IMG/VR virus record: IMGVR_UViG_3300011440_000024
Location: 1 to 55,232 of that record
Direction: 5' to 3' (one strand)
Origin: a virus
DNA: 55,232 nt
The translations under genes and the position numbers were made by a program. The notes beneath the pieces were generated by a model. That model saw only the letters and a program-made list of their open reading frames with translations. It searched no databases and was not told the DNA's origin. How positions within the stretch are numbered: position 1 is the first letter of the stretch; every line of letters begins with the position of its first letter. Below are positions 32,785-40,002 of the stretch, piece by piece.

Positions 32785-32979
32785 TCACCCCCTCTCACTA
32801 CCGTAGTTTAAAATGATATCAGGATATCTATGGAGAGGACAAGAATCAGGTTTGCCGTCGTTACAAGGACAATTAGTTTCAAAGCAATCATTACACAATC
32901 CCCAATTTACAATTAAATCTTCAATCGGAACACCTACTCGGCACCGTTCGCAAGGTAGTATCGTTCTAGTTAGTTCCAT
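32785..32979 (-). CDS. Small zinc-finger protein, 64 aa
   Basis: LPCERCRVGVPIEDLIVNWGLCNDCFETNCPCNDGKPDSCPLH contains C-x-x-C, C-x-x-C and C-x-C plus C-P-L-H, enough for one or two zinc ions. ATG 32979 overlaps the stop of a tiny upstream gene (TAATG) and is preferred over an in-frame GTG at 33009. Unknown function, presumably nucleic-acid or protein binding. Confidence 0.65.
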   Translation of the reverse strand: MELTRTILPCERCRVGVPIEDLIVNWGLCNDCFETNCPCNDGKPDSCPLHRYPDIILNYGSERG

Positions 32980-33065
32980 TACCGATTGAAGAACGTACCG
33001 TAAACCCACAACAGTAAAAAGAAAAGCATAAGAAGACCTGCTAGAAATTCAGCTATCAGAATCAT
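32979..33065 (-). CDS. Tiny single-TM protein, 28 aa
   Basis: ORF reading MILIAEFLAGLLMLFFLLLW followed by VYGTFFNR. It overlaps the neighbouring genes at both ends (its start lies within the end of the upstream gene, its stop in the ATG of the zinc protein). The peptide is one membrane helix with a basic end. Similar mini membrane peptides occur at 49220 and 22850. Confidence 0.5.
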   Translation of the reverse strand: MILIAEFLAGLLMLFFLLLWVYGTFFNR

Positions 33066-33225
33066 TTGGAACGTCCCCATAATGGTATTCAGGGAAGTAG
33101 TATCCTTTACAGAAATCGCAATAGATCATACCTTCTGTACTCACCTTCTCATACTCGGGCGTAAAGTCTTTAGTCTCTTCTTCTAGTTCTTCTTCAGTTA
33201 GAACTTCAAACGCAAACTCAACCAT
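33049..33225 (-). CDS. Small protein with FEVLTEEEL N-terminus, 58 aa
   Basis: Begins VEFAFEVLTEEELEEETKDF, a member of the recurring acidic N-terminal motif seen in six early proteins, and ends with GMIYCDFCKGYYFPEYHYGD, a C-x-x-C knuckle that may bind zinc. Starts inside the end of the upstream gene. Function unknown; the shared N-terminus suggests a common partner. Confidence 0.65.
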   Translation of the reverse strand: MVEFAFEVLTEEELEEETKDFTPEYEKVSTEGMIYCDFCKGYYFPEYHYGDVPNDSDS

Positions 33226-33379
33226 TCTCTAACATCTTTTTGATTACTTGAAGAACATGAGTACCACAGCACAAAACTCCATTGACAGTGTATTTAGCAA
33301 CTGAATTGCAGTATCCATATTTCTCATCACGATGTATACACTTCACGAAACCTTGATATTTGGCAATGTCAACGATCAC
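33218..33379 (-). CDS. Small Cys-rich protein, 53 aa
   Basis: GTG 33379 has GAGG six bases upstream and overlaps the nuclease stop by 11 bases. Sequence: IVDIAKYQGFVKCIHRDEKYG ... YCNSVAKYTVNGVLCCGTHVLQVIKKML; four Cys and two His could form a zinc site. No family recognised. Part of a chain of overlapping small genes (33.0-33.4 kb). Confidence 0.6.
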   Translation of the reverse strand: MIVDIAKYQGFVKCIHRDEKYGYCNSVAKYTVNGVLCCGTHVLQVIKKMLENG

Positions 33380-34625
33380 GATTAACCTCGTAACCATCTT
33401 CTAGCATTCCTTGCCAATCTGAACCATCATCCTTAGCGATACATGGTACGCGGAACGCGCAGTTAAGACAACTCTTAGCGCCAGTTGGGTTAGGATAAAT
33501 CTTCAGGTCAACGTCCAACATTTCTGCTGCCATCATCCTGATATGATTACCTGCGTTCTCTATCTCTGCATCATTTCGGAACACCACATCGCGCTGCACA
33601 AATAGATCGTCGCCCTGACGCACGAGATAGTCGTAGTAGGATTGTGCGCGCTCATCGTCTTCATACCAAAGTTCAAGACCATGCTCTCTAATGGATTGCA
33701 TGAATAGTTCAGCAGTTGTCCCTTCATTCTGTCTATCTACTGACAAGAAACCACTCTTTAACACTGTGGGCGGTTTAGGATAGTTCTTCTTCATCGCGTT
33801 AACGATGATACGATCTACTTCATGCGCGTACCAAGGTAGATCATAAGTCTTAGCTTCCTCTTTCGTTGCCCACAAATAATTCGTGAACTGCTCATCCTTC
33901 TCGTTCTTCAAGAAGTAATCTTCATCTATCCTTGCCGCTGTCTTGTAGTCCATAACTCCGAATTTATCTCGGTCTGGATACCAAGCTATTTGATCTCTTT
34001 TTCCTCTGGCGTGGACTTCAATCGACTGTCCATAATTCGGAGAATCTTCACGTCGATCAATCGCCTCAAATCCGAGGGGGATAGAGTAAGTGCTTTCGAC
34101 GGCAACGACTTCAAAGTCATCCTTTCGTTCAGCGTACTCTTTATAGAACGTGAGCATACCAACACCAAGTGCTTTATGCTCCATAAATTCTTCTTCAATA
34201 GGATCAGGCAGAATATCTCTTAGTCCTGCAATCTCCCATTTAAATACTTCACCCTTATTTCCAGTTCCTTCTACCTCAATTAGACGAGGATGAATGTCGT
34301 AAGTAAGATTCAACCACTCTTCACCTACGATACCACCTTCCCATTGATAGTTAAACCAAGTGAGGAAGGTTTCAACAGGATCACGTCGAAGCATCGGATC
34401 ATAATACTTCTCCAATGCATAGTGAATACCAGTACCAAACCAAAGTGGAAAACTAACACCGTAAATATCAACACGGTGTCTTAGGTTAGTTCTAGTAGGT
34501 GATGACCAATCCCAATATCTACGACAGCGGCGATAGTTACCGAGGTCGGATGTATGAATTGGTATAATGTCCCACTTCGACGGAATCTCCGGTTGACGAA
34601 GCTGGACTTCTACACTCGTAGACAT
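33369..34625 (-). CDS. Cas4/RecB-like PD-(D/E)XK nuclease with Fe-S cluster cysteines, 418 aa
   Basis: Four cysteines (C34 in NYRRCRRYW and C386, C389, C395 in CLNCAFRVPC) are placed as in Cas4/AddB iron-sulphur nucleases. The catalytic core shows VHARGKRDQIAWY and FGVMDYKTAA (G-x-x-D ... D-x-K), and a late QxxxY-type helix (AQSYYDYLVRQGDD). It should resect or cleave DNA 5'-3', working with the Sak4-like ATPase next door. A strong promoter with extended -10 lies 56 bases upstream of its ATG. Confidence 0.85.
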   Translation of the reverse strand: MSTSVEVQLRQPEIPSKWDIIPIHTSDLGNYRRCRRYWDWSSPTRTNLRHRVDIYGVSFPLWFGTGIHYALEKYYDPMLRRDPVETFLTWFNYQWEGGIVGEEWLNLTYDIHPRLIEVEGTGNKGEVFKWEIAGLRDILPDPIEEEFMEHKALGVGMLTFYKEYAERKDDFEVVAVESTYSIPLGFEAIDRREDSPNYGQSIEVHARGKRDQIAWYPDRDKFGVMDYKTAARIDEDYFLKNEKDEQFTNYLWATKEEAKTYDLPWYAHEVDRIIVNAMKKNYPKPPTVLKSGFLSVDRQNEGTTAELFMQSIREHGLELWYEDDERAQSYYDYLVRQGDDLFVQRDVVFRNDAEIENAGNHIRMMAAEMLDVDLKIYPNPTGAKSCLNCAFRVPCIAKDDGSDWQGMLEDGYEVNRDR

Positions 34626-34680
34626 ACTACACTACCCCCGTTTCTGCTCAAAGTCTCTAAATGGACTTTCGAGCCTAGCC

Positions 34681-34709
34681 ACCCTATCACATCTGCTCTT
34701 AAAAGTCAA
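34681..34709 (-). promoter_or_regulatory. Leftward sigma70-type promoter with extended -10
   Basis: Reading leftward: TTGACT (34709-34704), 17-base spacer, TAGGGT (34686-34681), with TGA immediately before the -10 (TGATAGGGT). It lies in the 92-base gap between the zinc/HTH protein gene and the Cas4-like nuclease gene, so it would drive the replication cluster from 34.6 kb leftward. Confidence 0.75.
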
Positions 34710-34717
34710 GCACACTT

Positions 34718-35380
34718 CTACGTTTTTGTTTTAGCAACTTCCCCATGATATAGCTTTAAACTGTTTGGGAAGTATTCTATTCTAATTTCGTTCCAACGTT
34801 TCTCAGTGATCTGCTTCAATCTGTATCTATTGCGCCAACGTTCGTAACAACCGCCACAGCCGCGAGTAATGTTTGTCCGTGGAGTTCCACACTTATTACA
34901 TTTATCTAATCCACGTCCGTTGCGGCGTTCTGTCTGCCAGCGTATTCGTTCATCGGTACTGTATTCATTTTTTCGATGTATTGAAATAAGTTCAAGCATC
35001 ACTTTACGAAGACTATTCTTCTGGACATACTTACGTGTAGAACTTACGAAGACTTGCCGAATCTGATACAGAGATAGACCAGTACGAATAGATAGCTCTG
35101 TCATGCCAATACGGTTAACTGCTTCATTATAGTACGGACGTGCAATCCTGATATCAACGTAACCATGATGAGAGCCAGGCTTGGCACTTTTAACTTTATC
35201 CCAAGCATAACATAATCGACACCATGAAGTCAACTTACCAGTACGACGAACGTAATAGTATTTCTCTGTAGCAGGCAACCATTCAGGTTGTTCATGTGCT
35301 GAACCTGAACAGAGCTTATTCCATACACCGTCAATTAAATGGTAACGTCCTGATTTTAATTGTTGTTCGGAAGGAACCAC
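34718..35380 (-). CDS. HTH and zinc-finger DNA-binding protein, 220 aa
   Basis: Middle part NRIGMTELSIRTGLSLYQIRQVF reads as a helix-turn-helix. C-x-x-C knuckles flank it: WCRLCYAWDK before, and DKCNKCGTPRTNITRGCGGCYERW after, the latter a four-cysteine zinc ribbon. The ends are strongly basic. It could be an early transcription regulator or a homing-endonuclease-like remnant lacking a visible H-N-H triad. It starts 12 bases before a run of small genes and is followed by the nuclease promoter. Confidence 0.7.
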   Translation of the reverse strand: MVPSEQQLKSGRYHLIDGVWNKLCSGSAHEQPEWLPATEKYYYVRRTGKLTSWCRLCYAWDKVKSAKPGSHHGYVDIRIARPYYNEAVNRIGMTELSIRTGLSLYQIRQVFVSSTRKYVQKNSLRKVMLELISIHRKNEYSTDERIRWQTERRNGRGLDKCNKCGTPRTNITRGCGGCYERWRNRYRLKQITEKRWNEIRIEYFPNSLKLYHGEVAKTKT

Positions 35381-35392
35381 GATGTAAAAGGA

Positions 35393-35605
35393 TCATTCCT
35401 CGTTCTCGTAGCGTAACCGTCGTACTGAATCTAGTTGCGCTTCCGTCCAAGGTTCGGGAAGTTGGCAGGTGCAAACTTCGTCCGACTCGCAAGCCTCATA
35501 CTTACAACTACCCATGATTGATACGAGCGTACCGTGTAATTCACCGTGAGGTAATTGTTGTTTAGTTCCTAGGGAAACCGTAGTTGCCCCTCTCTTAAGT
35601 GCCAT
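35393..35605 (-). CDS. Hypothetical Cys-rich protein, 70 aa
   Basis: AGGGGG lies upstream of two adjacent ATGs; the second (35605) has the better spacing. SCKYEACESDEVCTCQLPEPW carries four cysteines in 14 residues, followed by a short helix (TEAQLDSVRRLRYENE). Could coordinate a metal. No family recognised. Confidence 0.62.
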   Translation of the reverse strand: MALKRGATTVSLGTKQQLPHGELHGTLVSIMGSCKYEACESDEVCTCQLPEPWTEAQLDSVRRLRYENEE

Positions 35606-35620
35606 CATTCCCCCTAAACT

Positions 35621-37192
35621 TCATTGACTATCGCCATTCTCATCAACGTCCTTCTTACCGAACACTTGTGTAAACCATTTACCTTTCATGTCAAGAAGAT
35701 TCTTGATCCTACCATCAATGCTATTGATCGCATCAATGTAGATGACTTCAGGAATACCAGTTTGACCAGGGCGATACACTCTACCTACTGCCTGCATCAT
35801 GTTTTTAGGCGACCAGTCCCTATCTAGGAAGATAAGATACTGAGCGCAGGCTAGGTTAATACTCTCTCCACCTAGTTGCAAGGTACTCATCAATACCTTA
35901 TGTTCCTTCTTCGGGAAGGTGTCATGCCACATTCTATAACGCTCTTCCTCATTCAACTTAACTTCAAGATGCAAGTAAGGTACATCAGCTTTCTCTAGTC
36001 TTTTCTCCAACAGAAGCAGCGGTCCTTTGAATGATGAGAACACTACGATCTGACGTTTAATTTCATCGTCCCATCTAATCTCATCAATCAGTTCCATCAC
36101 CTTATCTAGCTTGGACGATGGTTCCTCTAGTTCAATCTCCAACTTCATACGTTCAGCAACTTCATCATAGTGAGTAGCCACAACTTTAGGAGTAGCCACA
36201 CTAATCTGACGGAGACGATTCAATGCAGAAAGAACATTAGGCGAAGTGATCGGAACACCCTGTTGATCTAGAGTATACAGTTCATGCTTAATCTCATCGA
36301 ACATCTTTCTCTGTACTGGACCGAGTGTGACTGTATGTGTATTGAATACAGGTTCACCAATCGTAGGATGTACGTTACTCATAAAGAACCGTGGCCCAAG
36401 AGATTGCTGAAGTCTGATAAGATCATCCAACTTCTCGGGTTTGATACCTAGCACGATGGATGTACCAGCTTGATCGTCAACATACTCTTCACAGTATTCT
36501 CTACGGAATCCCCAATAGCTAGGCCATGCAACAGGATCGAGAAAGTGAAGCAAAGACCACATTTCATCTGGCCTATTGACAAATCCTGTTCCTGTCATAA
36601 TATGCCTGTTATCACCACGAACTCTCTTGATCTGTCGAGTCCATTTGGTATCAGGATTCTTTAGCTTGTGAGCTTCGTCACATACAATGTTGGTCCACTT
36701 GACTTGCTTGCAATACTTTGCATTAATTGATAGCCGAGCCTTCTTCTCCTTGTCACCCTTTTCGACACGCGGGGAGAAGACCTCATAATGTGCCAGAAAG
36801 ACAATATGCTCACCCTCTCTTTTAATGTCAGTGATCTTCTGTGAAATCTCTAGATCACCAATCCTTCGCGTACACTTCTCAACACCCACGTTGTAAACGG
36901 TGGCATTGATCTTAGCTTTCGGCAACGCATCGAAGTATGTACCCTTACCTGCCTTCGATGTAATGATGAGAGTTACCGGAGTTACACCTGTTTCTTTCTT
37001 CTGTCTCTTCGCACGCTCTTGCAATAGCCATAGTGCTGTGGTTGTCTTGTAACAACCCATTTCAGACCAGTCAGCAGAATACTCAGGATGCTCAGGATGG
37101 TCAAGCATATCCTTGATAGCTTTATCCTGCCATTCCGTTGACTCATAGTATTCGGTAACTATGTCTAGTGGTTCATAGATTAGGTCAGTCAT
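35621..37192 (-). CDS. SNF2-family DEAD/DEAH helicase/translocase, 523 aa
   Basis: Motif I WSEMGCYKTTTAL, motif II VCDEAHKLKN, motif III HIMTGTGFVNRPDEMWSLL, motif V LGGESINLACAQ and motif VI MMQAVGRVYRPGQ are all present, giving a complete SNF2 core. Phage SNF2 proteins remodel or translocate on dsDNA during replication. ATG 37192 has GGGAGGATAAC directly upstream and is preferred to the in-frame start 11 codons earlier, which lies in the NADAR gene. The N-terminus MTDLIYEPLD carries the motif shared with five other early proteins. Confidence 0.9.
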   Translation of the reverse strand: MTDLIYEPLDIVTEYYESTEWQDKAIKDMLDHPEHPEYSADWSEMGCYKTTTALWLLQERAKRQKKETGVTPVTLIITSKAGKGTYFDALPKAKINATVYNVGVEKCTRRIGDLEISQKITDIKREGEHIVFLAHYEVFSPRVEKGDKEKKARLSINAKYCKQVKWTNIVCDEAHKLKNPDTKWTRQIKRVRGDNRHIMTGTGFVNRPDEMWSLLHFLDPVAWPSYWGFRREYCEEYVDDQAGTSIVLGIKPEKLDDLIRLQQSLGPRFFMSNVHPTIGEPVFNTHTVTLGPVQRKMFDEIKHELYTLDQQGVPITSPNVLSALNRLRQISVATPKVVATHYDEVAERMKLEIELEEPSSKLDKVMELIDEIRWDDEIKRQIVVFSSFKGPLLLLEKRLEKADVPYLHLEVKLNEEERYRMWHDTFPKKEHKVLMSTLQLGGESINLACAQYLIFLDRDWSPKNMMQAVGRVYRPGQTGIPEVIYIDAINSIDGRIKNLLDMKGKWFTQVFGKKDVDENGDSQ

Positions 37193-37193
37193 G

Positions 37194-37691
37194 TTATCCT
37201 CCCTTCTTGAGTTCTGACCGTACAACCATTAGCAATCTACCTAGATGATTCTCGCCAACCCAGGTGACATTACCATCACCATCAGTAACAGGTGAACAAC
37301 CCCAATATCTATCGTTCCATGAATTACCTTCGATAAGTTCTGCATCACCCGTTGCTTTAAGTAACCTACCAAAACTAGGAAGAGCAAACTTATATCGCAA
37401 ACCTGCCAACATCACGTCGTTCTTCACTTCTTCCCAATCGGTACGAAGGATTGTATTCTTACCGAGAGTCTTAGCATGACGACAGGTTCTAGCTTTAGAG
37501 ATTGTAACTGCATCTGTGAATCTAATAGCTTTGCTAGCCTGAAAGTAATGCTCAACAGTAGGAAACTTAAGTGAGTACTCATCTTCTGTATTAACAATTT
37601 CCACACCATAAGGTGCAGCTTGAAATAGGCTGCTACTAAAGTTTGAGAGAAACTTATATGCCCCTCGGAATGAGGTTATTTGTTGCGACAT
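37194..37691 (-). CDS. NADAR-domain protein (YbiA-like ADP-ribose N-glycosidase candidate), 165 aa
   Basis: All NADAR landmarks are present in order: FRGAYKFLSNF, KFPTVEHYFQASKA, RHAKTLGKNTILRTDWEEVKNDVM, LLKATGDAELIEGNSWNDRYWG, GENHLGRLLMVVR. Family members remove ADP-ribose from guanine in DNA or act on related N-ribosyl compounds, and partner with DarT-type toxins in bacteria. In a phage this could reverse host ADP-ribosylating defence or process an NAD-derived signal (inference). Followed by the SNF2 gene with two bases between. Confidence 0.85.
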   Translation of the reverse strand: MSQQITSFRGAYKFLSNFSSSLFQAAPYGVEIVNTEDEYSLKFPTVEHYFQASKAIRFTDAVTISKARTCRHAKTLGKNTILRTDWEEVKNDVMLAGLRYKFALPSFGRLLKATGDAELIEGNSWNDRYWGCSPVTDGDGNVTWVGENHLGRLLMVVRSELKKGG

Positions 37692-37701
37692 GCTACCCCC
37701 T

Positions 37702-38145
37702 TTATTTCAATGCTTGATTAATAGCACGATTAGGTGCCATGCCTCCATTAAGGAGCCGACGGTATTTATTACGAGCTTGCTTACACTTCAAGGTAATGGA
37801 ACAAAATAGTGATTCACCGGGAGTGCCACCCTTTATCGGACCTCCACAAACAACACACAAAGGTCTAACTGCATCAGCTACCATTACCCGCGCTTTGTTG
37901 AAACTCATGCCGGACAACATAAGGAACTCTATTACATCACCGTACTTCTTAAGCCACCGTTCCTCTTTGCAAGACCAGCATAACTTTCGTTGTGATTGTG
38001 GTGGTACTTCTATGCCACAGTCAATGCATAGTCCATTGCTTTTAGTACAAGCAACACACCAGCCACTCGATTCAACGAGTTTGCTAAGATCGCCACAACT
38101 AGGGCAAACATCTTCCTCTAGTGTATAATCTAAGCAGGCACTCAA
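37702..38145 (-). CDS. Multi-zinc-finger protein, 147 aa
   Basis: Five C-x-x-C units: DVCPSCGDL, WCVACTKSN, LCIDCGIEVP, LCWSCKEERW, LCVVCGGPI plus a late FCSITLKC. The second half is basic (CKQARNKYRRLLNGG). Looks like several zinc ribbons in tandem, a nucleic-acid-binding protein related in style to phage HNH-like or recombination endonuclease VII proteins but without their catalytic residues. The only start is a TTG at 38145 without a good SD; translation initiation is therefore uncertain. Confidence 0.7.
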   Translation of the reverse strand: MSACLDYTLEEDVCPSCGDLSKLVESSGWCVACTKSNGLCIDCGIEVPPQSQRKLCWSCKEERWLKKYGDVIEFLMLSGMSFNKARVMVADAVRPLCVVCGGPIKGGTPGESLFCSITLKCKQARNKYRRLLNGGMAPNRAINQALK

Positions 38146-38258
38146 CTACTAGGTCAGGGATACTCTAGGCATTTCAGGTAGCCGATATAATCGGGCCTGA
38201 CTATCCAATAGGCATCGTCACCGTATTACCCTCGTTACCTGATGCTACGACCTTAACA
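38146..38258 (-). other. Structured non-coding segment beside tRNA-like element
   Basis: No ORF. Contains CCGAT/ATCGG and a GTCAGG/CCTGAC helix enclosing it, and a GCATC/GATGC helix closing AGGTAACGAGGGTAATAC-like sequence. Together with the following element this makes about 240 bases of structured, non-coding DNA between the zinc-finger gene and a 24-residue ORF. Confidence 0.45.
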
Positions 38259-38384
38259 TGGGGGAGGGAATCGAACCCTATTATCCGTGGAGAACTTTGT
38301 GGCTTTCGCCTAACCACGCAAATACAACGGCCACTACTAACATATGCAGAGCTTAAGTACATATGCTTTCATTCCGTTCCCCCA
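38259..38384 (-). ncRNA. tRNA/tmRNA-like structured RNA element (126 nt)
   Basis: Read leftward, the ends TGGGGGA (38384-38378) and TCCCCCA (38265-38259) form a perfect 7-bp acceptor-like helix, and GGG-TTCGATT-CCC (38278-38266) abuts it as a T-arm with the invariant TTCRA loop. Between them lie a CATATG/CATATG helix and a CCGT..GTGG/CCAC..ACGG double stem with a GGCGAAAGCC tetraloop hairpin. The T stem is short, no D-arm or anticodon arm can be drawn, no CCA follows and it is far shorter than tmRNA, so it is neither a normal tRNA nor a normal tmRNA. Confidence 0.5.
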
Positions 38385-38402
38385 AGCTGTTGTTACTTCA
38401 GT

Positions 38403-38477
38403 TTACGCACCATCTTCTCCATCACCACTACCACCATCATCGGGTGCTGGCTCAGTAGGCTCATCTTCCCAACGCAT
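38403..38477 (-). CDS. Tiny acidic protein, 24 aa
   Basis: ATG 38477 shares a base with the upstream TAA, and GGAGGGGAGG lies six bases before it, a very strong SD for so small an ORF. The product MRWEDEPTEPAPDDGG... is acidic, Gly/Asp-rich and surely unstructured. May be a genuine micro-protein or a leader peptide controlling the structured RNA that follows. Confidence 0.5.
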   Translation of the reverse strand: MRWEDEPTEPAPDDGGSGDGEDGA

Positions 38478-38719
38478 TATAACCTCCCCTCCAATGCATA
38501 GTAGAGTCTTGATTTAGCAACTACATCTAATGCATCTGAGATATCTACTGTGCGCGGTAAGTTGTTCTGCCTACTTTGTATTCCCGAATCGGATTCATTT
38601 TCTTGCCATATTCTGTGATCGGATTCGGCTTTACCCACTGAGCTTGTGCTGTCGATGCTGTCATCAACACTACTAGTACGATCATCGCTAGAACGATCGT
38701 TGTAATTCTCATTGCTCAC
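38477..38719 (-). CDS. Hypothetical Ser/Asp-rich protein, 80 aa
   Basis: Low-complexity N-terminal half (DRSSDDRTSSVDDSIDSTSSV) and a short helical end (ISDALDVVAKSRLYYALEGRL). Not recognised. It follows the secreted muralytic protein gene by 12 bases in the same operon. Confidence 0.58.
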   Translation of the reverse strand: MSNENYNDRSSDDRTSSVDDSIDSTSSVGKAESDHRIWQENESDSGIQSRQNNLPRTVDISDALDVVAKSRLYYALEGRL

Positions 38720-38731
38720 TTCATCCCCTTA

Positions 38732-39361
38732 TTAATATGGTTTGCAAGACCAGGGCGACCAATCTTTCCCTGATGCTACAAAGTATTCATACGCTGCTAC
38801 TGCTTGTTCGAGCGGCGTGTTACCATGTCCATATGTTGAACGTGCGAAGTTGCCCATCTGGAACATACCTAGATACTGTCCATTGTGTGCCCGGACACTA
38901 TAACTTGACCCTGATTCACAACGAGATACAGCAAGTGCCTGATCGCAGTAAGCTCCAAAGACGTGACAAATTGCCTCTCGTGGGTCTTGTAACTCAACGT
39001 ATGTTCTGAACGTATCATCTGCACGACCTGCCCACTTCTTTCCATTGAACTTAAGATAATGGCAACCGTGTGTTCTACGTTCTGCGTAACTTGTTCGTGT
39101 GCGGGGAACTAAAATCTTTTCTTGCCAACTCCATGTAGCAGTTCTTTTGGTACTAATATACTTCCTAGCACGATTGAGATTGCAAGTCTGCTTGTGACTA
39201 GACTTACTAAGCACTCTTGCATTTCTCTCTACAGCATTATCGTACTTACTTATGAGTACCGACTTGCTCTCCTGCGGTACTTGCTGTTGGCTAGTTGCCA
39301 CTGTTGCACCAACTAATACAAACGCAACAGTTATGGCTAGTATGGCAGCAACTCCCTTCAG
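38732..39361 (-). CDS. Secreted transglycosylase/Rpf-like muralytic protein, 209 aa (CTG start)
   Basis: The C-terminal ~90 residues (EAICHVFGAYCDQALAVSRC then ESGSSYSVRAHNGQYLGMF and QMGNFARSTYGHG) follow the lysozyme-like/resuscitation-factor fold, with the catalytic Glu in RCESG. The annotatable GTG at 39301 lacks an SD. In-frame upstream codons encode MKGVAAILAITVAFVLVGAT, a clear signal peptide, starting from CTG 39361, eight bases after a perfect AGGAGG; an in-frame TAG just upstream excludes any longer start. The protein would be exported and cut cell-wall glycan, perhaps for superinfection control or release. It lies apart from the late lysis genes. Confidence 0.75.
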   Translation of the reverse strand: MKGVAAILAITVAFVLVGATVATSQQQVPQESKSVLISKYDNAVERNARVLSKSSHKQTCNLNRARKYISTKRTATWSWQEKILVPRTRTSYAERRTHGCHYLKFNGKKWAGRADDTFRTYVELQDPREAICHVFGAYCDQALAVSRCESGSSYSVRAHNGQYLGMFQMGNFARSTYGHGNTPLEQAVAAYEYFVASGKDWSPWSCKPY

Positions 39362-39545
39362 GACTTGTACCTCCTAGTAGATTACAGAATTGTGCCTCCT
39401 AATCCCCTTCGGTTGTAACTCGGCACCCAAGCCTTACCAACGCTAGTGTGATTTGCAACCATCACTAGTGGACTAGGTAATACGATGACCTCTGCAAAAG
39501 TCTCGTACCCTCTGGGGTCATTACGTTGCAGCGCACCCCATATAT

Positions 39546-39632
39546 TGTGGAGTTAACGGAGGGGGGTCATATTGTGGTTATTAACCTATGCGTTGGGAAG
39601 CGCAACAATATGAACGGGGCGTTAACTCCACA
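39546..39632. repeat. Composite inverted repeat (13 bp + 9 bp)
   Basis: TGTGGAGTTAACG (39546-39558) pairs perfectly with CGTTAACTCCACA (39620-39632), and inside it TCATATTGT (39567-39575) with ACAATATGA (39605-39613). The unpaired stretches between the two helices are G-rich (GAGGGGGG and ACGGGG). The innermost part can form GGTTA/TTAACC or TGCG/CGCA hairpins. Confidence 0.8.
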
Positions 39633-39703
39633 CTTAAGCTACTACGAATAGTAGCAATCTTTATACCTGCTTAGATTATCAAAGTACGGAAGTGCAGAAT
39701 AAT

Positions 39704-39761
39704 GAGAATGGAGAAGCTACTAAGTTACGGCTTGTGCGGTAACTGTTCACTTCTCCATCTC
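39704..39761. repeat. Composite inverted repeat (12 bp + 6 bp)
   Basis: GAGAATGGAGAAG (39704-39716) pairs with CTTCTCCATCTC (39750-39761) with one bulged A, and AGTTAC (39723-39728) with GTAACT (39739-39744) inside. Lies about 35 bases downstream of the predicted leftward transcript start. Confidence 0.78.
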
Positions 39762-39796
39762 AGAGTAACTACGTGGGGGTAGCAACTCATTGCTGG

Positions 39797-39825
39797 ACAC
39801 TAGCAGAAAACTACTGTTGTGTCAA
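39797..39825 (-). promoter_or_regulatory. Leftward promoter in front of the structured RNA
   Basis: TTGACA (39825-39820), 17-base spacer, TAGTGT (39802-39797), with TGC before the -10 (extended -10). It overlaps the 3' end of a doubtful small ORF. Same layout as the promoters at 34.7 and 43.4 kb. Confidence 0.7.
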
Positions 39826-40002
39826 GCCCCCAACTGCACTATCTGATAGTTCTTCCATACTTAGGAGAATCCCGAAGTTGGCATAAATTAGCCAGATAAA
39901 CATATGGTCAACGAAGTCCTGCTCACTTAGGAAGTAAGCAGTAAATTCAATTGGCATATGATACTTGACATTCCAACTGTTGTATGTATGGAAGTTCTCC
40001 AT
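39811..40002 (-). CDS. Doubtful small protein, ~63 aa
   Basis: Open frame that can start at ATG 40002 (MENFHTYNSWNVKYH...) or at ATG 40014 or 40038; none has a Shine-Dalgarno. The amino-acid content (TAYFLSEQDFVDHMFIWLIYANFG) looks protein-like. All three starts lie in the arms or loop of the 14-bp inverted repeat, so if real, translation is controlled by that structure. Confidence 0.38.
   Translation of the reverse strand: MENFHTYNSWNVKYHMPIEFTAYFLSEQDFVDHMFIWLIYANFGILLSMEELSDSAVGGLTQQ

Larger units (their letters stand above)
39362..39796 (-). ncRNA. Promoter-proximal structured non-coding RNA or long leader (~430 nt)
   Basis: No ORF on either strand has coding character here. A good leftward promoter (39797-39825) directly precedes it, so a transcript would start near 39790. 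It contains several helices: 12+6 bp at 39704-39761, 13+9 bp at 39546-39632, a GATGACC/GGTCATT helix at about 39485-39526 and CTAGTG/CACTAG at about 39442-39469. It ends at the SD of the secreted muralytic gene. Either a 5' regulatory leader for that gene or an independent RNA. Confidence 0.5.

Noticed and set aside
38146-38384. Complete tmRNA gene
   Set aside because: The T-arm and acceptor-like helix fit, but the 126 bases are far too short, there is no tag-peptide frame ending in an Ala-Ala stop, and the conserved 5' GGxxTCGA segment is missing.
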